A stretch of DNA of 10,965 nt from an uncultured Bacilli bacterium (GTDB lineage: Bacteria > Bacillota_I > Bacilli_A > RF39 > UBA660). A program made the translations under genes and the position numbers. Positions 6,700 through 10,965 of this stretch are shown piece by piece (position 1 is the first letter of the stretch; the number at the start of each line of letters is the position of its first letter). The notes beneath the pieces are model-generated. The model did not search any database. It was not told the DNA's origin and worked only from the letters and a program-made list of their open reading frames with translations. The stretch lies in contig CALVRF010000044.1 in NCBI GenBank assembly GCA_944358495.1, forward strand, positions 1 to 10,965, read 5' to 3'.

Positions 6700-7545
6700 A
6701 TGAAACAAAGTTTTCAAATTTTGGGAATTATAACGCTAGTTGTTGGTAGTTTCATGTACACCGAGCAAGTCAGTACTGCTTCTAAATTAAGCGATGAACT
6801 TTTAATCGAAATAAAAGACAAACAAAGTAATTATAATAGAGAAGTTAAGGAAGCTATCATCGCTAAAAACACCATTATTCCTGGGATAAATGGTCAAAAA
6901 GTGAATGTAGCAAGTAGTTATCAAAATATGCGTGAGGTTGGTTATTTTAATGAAAAACTTTTAAAATATGATACTGTTATCGTTAAAGAACCTTTAAAAG
7001 AAAATAAAGATAAATTTATTATTAGTGGGAATCCAAGTAAAAAACAAATATCCTTAATGTTTAAAGTGGGTAATAATGATAGTATTAATAAGGTTATTTC
7101 AATATTAGATAAGCACAGCATTCAAGCCACCTTCTTCATTGAAAGCACTTTTTTACAAAACAATTATAATTTAATAATAAATCTTATTCAAAAAGGTCAT
7201 ACCATTGGTAATTTAAGCCATCATGAGGATTATACTCATTCGGATTTTGTTTGGATGAAAACCATTATAACTAACGCAGGTAACCAAAAGAATAATTATT
7301 GTTATACCACCCAAAAAGTAAAAAGTGTTTTAAAAAACTGTAAACTTCAAGATTCTTATACAATTATTCCAACTAAAGTTATTACTCAAAGTCCTTTCAT
7401 TAATGTAAAAAATAATTTAACTAAGGGTGCATTAATTTCTTTAGAAGTAAATAATGAGTTAAATACTGAGCTTGAAAACATTATTAACTATGTCATTAAT
7501 AAAGGTTACAAAATAGTTCCACTAGAAAAAGAATTGCAAGAATAA
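6700..7545 (+). CDS. membrane-anchored polysaccharide deacetylase-like protein, metal site lost
   Basis: A 281-residue protein with an N-terminal hydrophobic segment (7-20; possible signal peptide, cleavage near Ala27). A linker domain (28-110) contains NTIIPGINGQKVNV, and a NodB-like core spans 111-281. The core keeps the family's scaffold: ISLMF at 117-121, ILDKHSIQATFFIE at 135-148, LIQKGHTIGN at 162-171, and a C-terminal GYKIVPLEKEL strand. The TFDDG motif that supplies the catalytic Asp and metal-binding Asp reads MFKVG (120-124), and the usual GNHSxxH reads GNLSHHEDYTH. It is therefore probably not an active deacetylase and may bind peptidoglycan or glycan instead. It sits 47 bp before the SpoVID-like gene with no terminator between, so both are probably co-transcribed for spore cortex or coat assembly. 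The start has AGGGTGAG upstream. Confidence 0.75.
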   Translation: MKQSFQILGIITLVVGSFMYTEQVSTASKLSDELLIEIKDKQSNYNREVKEAIIAKNTIIPGINGQKVNVASSYQNMREVGYFNEKLLKYDTVIVKEPLKENKDKFIISGNPSKKQISLMFKVGNNDSINKVISILDKHSIQATFFIESTFLQNNYNLIINLIQKGHTIGNLSHHEDYTHSDFVWMKTIITNAGNQKNNYCYTTQKVKSVLKNCKLQDSYTIIPTKVITQSPFINVKNNLTKGALISLEVNNELNTELENIINYVINKGYKIVPLEKELQE

Positions 7546-7592
7546 TACATATAAAAAAAACAAAATAATATAATATTTTAGGAGGAGATAAA

Positions 7593-8318
7593 GTGAAAAA
7601 ACTAGTTCCATTTCAAAAAGATATTACTTTTGATACAAATGTCGCCGAAATTAATAGTATTTCGTTAGAACACGAAATAACCACTAAAGAAGAAAGCTTA
7701 ATTTCCGGAAAATTTATTGTCAGCGGTGATTATAAAATGACCAACGCTAGTATCCATTTAGATACCTTTGAATATGAATTGCCATTTAATATCACTATCG
7801 ATAAAAAATATTTTGTCGAAGATGCTGAAATTGACATTAGTGATTTTTACTATGAAATTGTTAACAATCGAATTTTATCCGTAAATATTGAGCTTTCCGT
7901 CGATAATATCGAAGAGAAGAAGGAGGAAGAAAATATGGCTAGAGAAGAACTAACTAGCGAACTCGAAGAAATTCCTGTAGTAGAGGAGGAAATAGAACAC
8001 AACATTGAGTCCGTAAGTAAAGAGGAAAAAACAAAAGAGCCGCCAATAACGGAAGTTTCAAAGGAAGAAATGCCTAAAGAAACCGAAGAAGAAAAGGAAG
8101 AAAAAAACGAAACTAGAGAGACAACAGTAAAATCATTATTTGATAACTTAGATGAGAATGAAACTTATGTCGTTTATAAAATTCATATTGTTACCGAAAA
8201 TGATACCATTGAATCAATTATTAACGACTATGGCGTAACTAGAGATAATTTAAGTCTTTATAATGATTTGTCAGATGTCAAAATTGGCGATAAAATCATC
8301 ATCCCAAATGAAAATTAA
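7593..8318 (+). CDS. spoVID: SpoVID-like spore coat morphogenetic protein with C-terminal LysM
   Basis: A 241-residue protein of SpoVID layout. The N-terminal beta-rich domain (about 5-105) begins VPFQKDITF and resembles the SpoVID/SPOCS domain. Residues 108-188 form a strongly acidic Glu/Lys-rich linker, and 193-239 is a LysM domain (YKIHIVTENDTIESI ... VKIGDKIIIPN). In B. subtilis SpoVID is a 575-residue mother-cell protein that drives coat encasement by contacting SpoIVA, CotE and SafA, and its LysM is implicated in sensing lipid II. Here the linker is far shorter, giving under half that length. The GTG start follows AGGAGGAG by five bases. The next gene overlaps the 3' end by 11 bp and is YsxE-like, the same order as spoVID-ysxE in Bacillus; this synteny is the best support for the name. 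SafA-like or another LysM protein is the alternative. Confidence 0.78.
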   Translation: MKKLVPFQKDITFDTNVAEINSISLEHEITTKEESLISGKFIVSGDYKMTNASIHLDTFEYELPFNITIDKKYFVEDAEIDISDFYYEIVNNRILSVNIELSVDNIEEKKEEENMAREELTSELEEIPVVEEEIEHNIESVSKEEKTKEPPITEVSKEEMPKETEEEKEEKNETRETTVKSLFDNLDENETYVVYKIHIVTENDTIESIINDYGVTRDNLSLYNDLSDVKIGDKIIIPNEN

Positions 8319-9183
8319 TGAAGCCTTAAAGCATTATTCTTTAGTACCAACTAGATATCAAAAAAGAGGTAAAGTAAGCATAGTCGGCACCAACAAAGGA
8401 ACTTTTGTCTTTAAAAACCAAAAATTAAACTTAGAAATTTTAAATTATTTAAGGTCTAGAAACTTTGATTATATGCCAAGATTTATTAATGACATTCGCC
8501 ACGATGAATATCAAATAACCGAATACCTCAGTGATTTAGATATTCCCAAAGAACAAAAAATTTTAGATTTGATTCATTTGGTGGCTCTTTTACACAGTAA
8601 AACTACCCATTATAAAGAAATCGATTTAGATGACTATGAAACAATATATGAGGATATCGATAATAATTTAAATTACTTATATAGTTATTACACCGATATT
8701 ATTACGTTAATTGAAAATAAAGTTTTTATGAGTCCGAGTGAATATTTATTAGCCAGAAACATTACTAAAATATATGATAGTATTGATAGATGTAAAAATA
8801 TGTTAGAAGACTGGTATAAGCTAATTAAAGACAAAAGAAAACAACGACAAGTTGTTTTACATAATAATTTGAAATTAGACCATTTTATTCGAAATGAAAG
8901 CTCTTACTTAATAAGTTGGGATAAAGCTAAAATTGGTAATCCCGTTTTTGACCTTTATAAATTATATCGTAATCATGCTTTAGATTTTGATTTTTCCGAT
9001 ATATTAAATGAATATGAAAGCCATTACCCTTTAATGAAAGATGAAAGAGCTTTATTTCATACCTTAATTAGTATGCCTAGTTTAATCGAATTTAACGATA
9101 CCGAGTATAACATGTGTATGAAAATTAGTAAAGATATTGATATCATTTATAAAACCGAAAGACTTACCACCAAAAAAGCCTAA
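8308..9183 (+). CDS. ysxE: YsxE/CotS-like spore coat pseudokinase
   Basis: A 291-residue protein of the CotS/YsxE/YutH group, which has an aminoglycoside phosphotransferase (kinase-like) fold and associates with the spore coat. The N-lobe shows GTFVFK (31-36), ITEYLSDLDIP (70-80) in the hinge and a LIHLVALLHSKT helix. The catalytic-loop equivalent reads LHNNLKLDHFI (184-194), with Asn where the catalytic Asp of HGD should be. The metal-site segment reads LISWDKAKIGNPVFDLYKLY (201-220), so the DFG-type Asp is only partly preserved. It is probably a non-catalytic structural protein, as often in this group. The start at 8308 lies inside the spoVID-like gene; the next upstream in-frame start (8263) adds 15 unrelated residues. 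No good ribosome binding site is seen, so translation is probably coupled. It is the last gene before the terminator at 9372. Confidence 0.82.
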   Translation: MKINEALKHYSLVPTRYQKRGKVSIVGTNKGTFVFKNQKLNLEILNYLRSRNFDYMPRFINDIRHDEYQITEYLSDLDIPKEQKILDLIHLVALLHSKTTHYKEIDLDDYETIYEDIDNNLNYLYSYYTDIITLIENKVFMSPSEYLLARNITKIYDSIDRCKNMLEDWYKLIKDKRKQRQVVLHNNLKLDHFIRNESSYLISWDKAKIGNPVFDLYKLYRNHALDFDFSDILNEYESHYPLMKDERALFHTLISMPSLIEFNDTEYNMCMKISKDIDIIYKTERLTTKKA

Positions 9184-9340
9184 GAAAACATAAAAAAGCA
9201 CATATAACAAAAATAAATAGTAAAAATACATTAAGCCTAGTTACGATAAAAAGTGTAATTAAAATTTGATAAAATAGTAAAATCATACTAATAATTCCTA
9301 ATATACACCACTTACCTCGGCCACACCAAAAGCCTCGCAT
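9164..9340 (-). CDS. possible 58-aa hydrophobic membrane protein
   Basis: A small frame encoding 58 residues. It has a short polar, Cys-containing N-terminus (RGFWCGRGKWC), hydrophobic segments at about 12-33 and 37-56, and a basic-aromatic end (LRLFWW). AGGTGA five bases before the ATG at 9340 supports this start; GTG and ATG codons lie just upstream in frame. It overlaps the 3' end of the ysxE-like gene tail-to-tail by 20 bp and faces the XRE gene at 9491. Transcripts of the spoVID-ysxE operon would read through it in antisense to the terminator at 9372-9405. An AATACACT box at 9364-9357 resembles a SigmaE -10 but leaves almost no leader. AT-rich DNA often yields hydrophobic frames by chance, so I hold this loosely. 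No family is recognised. Confidence 0.42.
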   Translation of the reverse strand: MRGFWCGRGKWCILGIISMILLFYQILITLFIVTRLNVFLLFIFVICAFLCFLRLFWW

Positions 9341-9371
9341 ATTCATCACCTAGTATAGTGTATTCTAATTT

Positions 9372-9405
9372 ATAGACCTAGTATAGACATAGGTCTATTT
9401 TTTTG
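9372..9405 (+). terminator. terminator of the deacetylase-like/spoVID/ysxE transcript
   Basis: A perfect nine-bp stem (atagaccta at 9372-9380 with taggtctat at 9390-9398) and nine-base loop are followed by seven Ts. It lies 190 bases after the ysxE-like stop. The spacer 9184-9371 holds only the possible small minus-strand gene and an 11-bp direct repeat (ACCTAGTATAG at 9348-9358 and 9376-9386). Confidence 0.8.
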
Positions 9406-9438
9406 TGAATAATCAAAAAAGGTGTTGTTAAACAAAGT

Positions 9439-9470
9439 TTTACTATTCACTTAAAAATTAGATAATAGTG
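9439..9470 (+). promoter_or_regulatory. promoter and possible operator of the small XRE gene
   Basis: TTTACT (9439-9444) and GATAAT (9461-9466), 16 bp apart, form a plausible SigmaA promoter. Inverted repeats overlap it: ACTATT (9442-9447) with AATAGT (9464-9469), and GTGAATA (9405-9411) with TATTCAC (9444-9450). These could be binding sites for the XRE protein itself. Confidence 0.42.
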
Positions 9471-9490
9471 ATGTAAAACGAGGTGTTAGA

Positions 9491-9718
9491 GTGAAAAAGA
9501 CCAGTAATGAAATAATTGTTAATAATATTAAATATTATCGTTTAAAAGCTAAAATCACCCAAGCTCAAATGGCTGAAAAACTAGGTATAACTGAAAAACA
9601 TTATTGCCATTTAGAAAATCTAAAATATCAGCTTACTTTAAAAAACCTAGATATTATTGCCCCAATCTTAAACAAAGAGCCATGGGAACTCTTAAAAGAA
9701 AGACACCCTAAAGAATAA
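9491..9718 (+). CDS. small XRE family transcriptional regulator
   Basis: A 75-residue protein that is almost only one Cro/C1-type HTH domain. IKYYRLKAKITQAQMAEKLG (13-32) gives helices one and two, ITEKHYCHLEN (33-43) the recognition helix, and LTLKNLDIIAPILNKEPWELL (48-68) the closing helices. Length and layout match single-domain regulators found on chromosomes and mobile elements. The GTG start follows GAGGTG. It is a single-gene unit between the terminators at 9372 and 9744. Symmetric repeats over its promoter suggest self-repression. The targets are unknown; the divergent small membrane frame is the nearest candidate. Confidence 0.85.
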   Translation: MKKTSNEIIVNNIKYYRLKAKITQAQMAEKLGITEKHYCHLENLKYQLTLKNLDIIAPILNKEPWELLKERHPKE

Positions 9719-9743
9719 GTATTATCACTAAGTAAACAAGCGT

Positions 9744-9772
9744 AAAGAGACTAATAAAGTCTTTTTATTTTT
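9744..9772 (+). terminator. terminator after the XRE gene
   Basis: Stem 9745-9752 with 9758-9765 (eight pairs including one G-U), loop aataa, followed by a T-rich tail. It lies about 25 bases after the stop codon. Confidence 0.72.
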
Positions 9773-9782
9773 TGCTCAAACA

Positions 9783-9791
9783 TGTTATAAT
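9783..9791 (+). promoter_or_regulatory. extended -10 promoter of the BspA-like gene
   Basis: TGTTATAAT at 9783-9791 is a perfect extended -10 element (TGnTATAAT). No good -35 is present 17 bp upstream (tttatt), which extended -10 promoters can tolerate. The gene's ATG is 47 bases further on. Confidence 0.6.
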
Positions 9792-9837
9792 GGTTATGTA
9801 AAACATACCATAAGTAATATGATTGGGGGAAAGTAAA

Positions 9838-10860
9838 ATGAGAAAAATAAGAAGAAGACGAAATAAGCAAAGAAAAATAATTGTTATATCATTAATTGCT
9901 TTTCTATTTATTATGGTAGGTGGTTATGCTGCTTTTCAGACTAACTTAAATATTACCGCTAAAGGCAATATTGTTGATAGAAGTAGGGTAATCAAAAGTT
10001 GGCATGAAAATAGTAATGAAGATTTTCATACTGATTATTATAGAGAAAATATTGTGAGCGTCACTTTTTTAGATGATGCCAGAGTTCCAGGTAATGCCGT
10101 AGAAAGTTGGGATGTATCAGAAACCAAGGATAGGGGAGTTATGGCTTATGTAGTCCAAAATAGTGAAGATAATACAAAATATGATTTATATATCGGGGCC
10201 AATGGCGGAGTTATCGCTAATGAAGATAGTAGTTACTTATTTTCAGATTTTAGAGCCTTAAATTTGATTGAATTTGGAGATAATTTCGATACTGTTTTAG
10301 TTGTAAATATGACCAGAATGTTTTTAAATTGTACAAATTTAGAAGAGTTAGATTTAAGTAATTTTGATACTAGAAATGTAACTAGTATGTATGCCATGTT
10401 TGGAATGTATGATGATAATAGTGGCTTTTTAGACAATAAATTAGTTTCAATAAAATTTGGTAATAATTTTAAAACAAATAATGTAACAAATATGCGCAGT
10501 ATGTTTACCGGACTTACCAAATTAGAAAGTCTTGACGTTAGTGGTTTTGATACTTCAAAAGTTACTTCTATGTTTCATATGTTTATGAAGTGTGAAAGTT
10601 TAAAAACATTAAATTTAAATAGTTTTAACACAAGTAACGTTATCGACATGAATCAAATGTTTGCTTATTGTAAAAACTTAACCGAATTAAATTTATGTAC
10701 ATTTGATACCACAAATGTTACGAATATGCAATCTATGTTTTGTAGAACTGATGCTTTAGAAAGTGTATACGTTGGACCTAATTGGACAACGGGGCAAGCA
10801 GATACCTCTGGAATGTTTTCAGGTAGTAACATATCATCAGTAACTACTGGTCAGTGTTAA
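9838..10860 (+). CDS. BspA-like (DUF285) leucine-rich-repeat surface protein
   Basis: A 340-residue extracellular protein. A very basic start (MRKIRRRRNKQRK) and one hydrophobic segment (14-34) form a signal peptide or membrane anchor. GYAAFQTNLNITAKGNIVD (29-47) resembles the start of TasA/camelysin-like proteins, where AxF and a Gly-containing turn follow the signal. Residues 50-150 contain a WDVSETKDRGVMAYVV block. Residues 156-321 hold about six 25-34-residue BspA/DUF285 repeats with the pattern VTxMxxMFxxCxxLxxLxLxxFDTSN. The protein ends in GQC with no LPXTG sorting signal. BspA-type proteins bind host matrix or other cells in oral and gut bacteria; here adhesion is an inference. The ATG at 9838 is chosen over an in-frame TTG at 9823 because GGGGGAAAG lies just upstream. 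Confidence 0.86.
   Translation: MRKIRRRRNKQRKIIVISLIAFLFIMVGGYAAFQTNLNITAKGNIVDRSRVIKSWHENSNEDFHTDYYRENIVSVTFLDDARVPGNAVESWDVSETKDRGVMAYVVQNSEDNTKYDLYIGANGGVIANEDSSYLFSDFRALNLIEFGDNFDTVLVVNMTRMFLNCTNLEELDLSNFDTRNVTSMYAMFGMYDDNSGFLDNKLVSIKFGNNFKTNNVTNMRSMFTGLTKLESLDVSGFDTSKVTSMFHMFMKCESLKTLNLNSFNTSNVIDMNQMFAYCKNLTELNLCTFDTTNVTNMQSMFCRTDALESVYVGPNWTTGQADTSGMFSGSNISSVTTGQC
10303..10803 (+). repeat. BspA-type repeat array in the surface protein gene
   Basis: About six in-frame repeats of 75-100 bp encode VTxM-MF--C--L--L-L--FDTSN units. One unit near residues 181-214 is longer, with an insertion around DDNSGF. The units are diverged in DNA, so this is an old array rather than a recent expansion. 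Confidence 0.8.
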
Positions 10861-10880
10861 TTTCTTTAAACTTAGTTTAT

Positions 10881-10921
10881 AAAACAAACCTTATAGTTTC
10901 CATTAAATAAGGTTTGTTTTT
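10881..10921 (+). terminator. strong terminator after the BspA-like gene
   Basis: A perfect 14-bp stem (10881-10894 with 10907-10920) and 12-base loop end in five Ts. The stem is long enough that it may also stop transcription from the opposite side. The remaining bases to 10965 show no gene. Confidence 0.83.
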
Positions 10922-10965
10922 GTATTAAATAAATTAAAATTTAGCTTGTTTAAAAAAAATAGATA

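Noticed and set aside
9491..9718. XRE gene as antitoxin of a classical type II toxin-antitoxin pair
   Set aside because: No toxin gene in the same direction overlaps or follows it; a terminator ends the unit. Only the uncertain 58-aa divergent frame remains as a partner.
10233..10520. Open frame of 95 codons on the minus strand
   Set aside because: It is antisense to the BspA repeat array; its regular composition only mirrors those repeats.

Overview
The window is strongly AT-rich DNA with AGGAGG- or GGTGA-type ribosome binding sites, short gaps between genes, TAA stops in all but one gene (TGA ends ackA) and TGG for tryptophan. It looks like a chromosomal segment of a low-GC Firmicute using the standard code. 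Homologues of SpoVID and YsxE point to an endospore-forming member of the Bacilli. The mix of a pilin-like Ig-repeat protein and a BspA-type leucine-rich-repeat surface protein suggests an uncultured gut-associated, Erysipelotrichales- or RF39-like lineage. That placement is inference; nothing here is a taxonomic marker.

Layout. 1-2350: a short left edge that may hold the start of a gene on the minus strand, then a very large prepilin-like protein (722 aa) with Ig-like repeats and its terminator. 2383-5750: a plus-strand operon with a good promoter, encoding an RDD membrane protein, a histidine phosphatase, acetate kinase and an NrnA-type DHH phosphoesterase. It ends in a terminator shared with a convergent double-HTH regulator (5734-6222, minus). 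6318-9405: a spore-envelope block. It holds a Gly/Pro/Tyr-rich coat-like protein (minus, with a SigmaK-like promoter), and divergently from it a membrane-anchored deacetylase-like protein that has lost its metal site, a short SpoVID-like LysM protein, and a YsxE-like pseudokinase whose start overlaps the spoVID end. A possible 58-aa hydrophobic protein lies antisense to the trailer of that operon. 9439-9772: a small XRE regulator with its own terminator. 9783-10920: a secreted or anchored BspA-like (DUF285) repeat protein and a strong terminator.

How the genes fit together. The clearest functional unit is 6600-9183. SpoVID and YsxE are coat-assembly factors, and the same spoVID-ysxE order is known from Bacillus subtilis. 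The flanking deacetylase-like and coat-like genes probably act on the same spore surface. The 2443-5737 operon is housekeeping: acetate/ATP metabolism, nanoRNA or pAp turnover, and a phosphatase. The two ends carry large cell-surface proteins probably used for adhesion. I see no CRISPR array, transposon, tRNA or rRNA.
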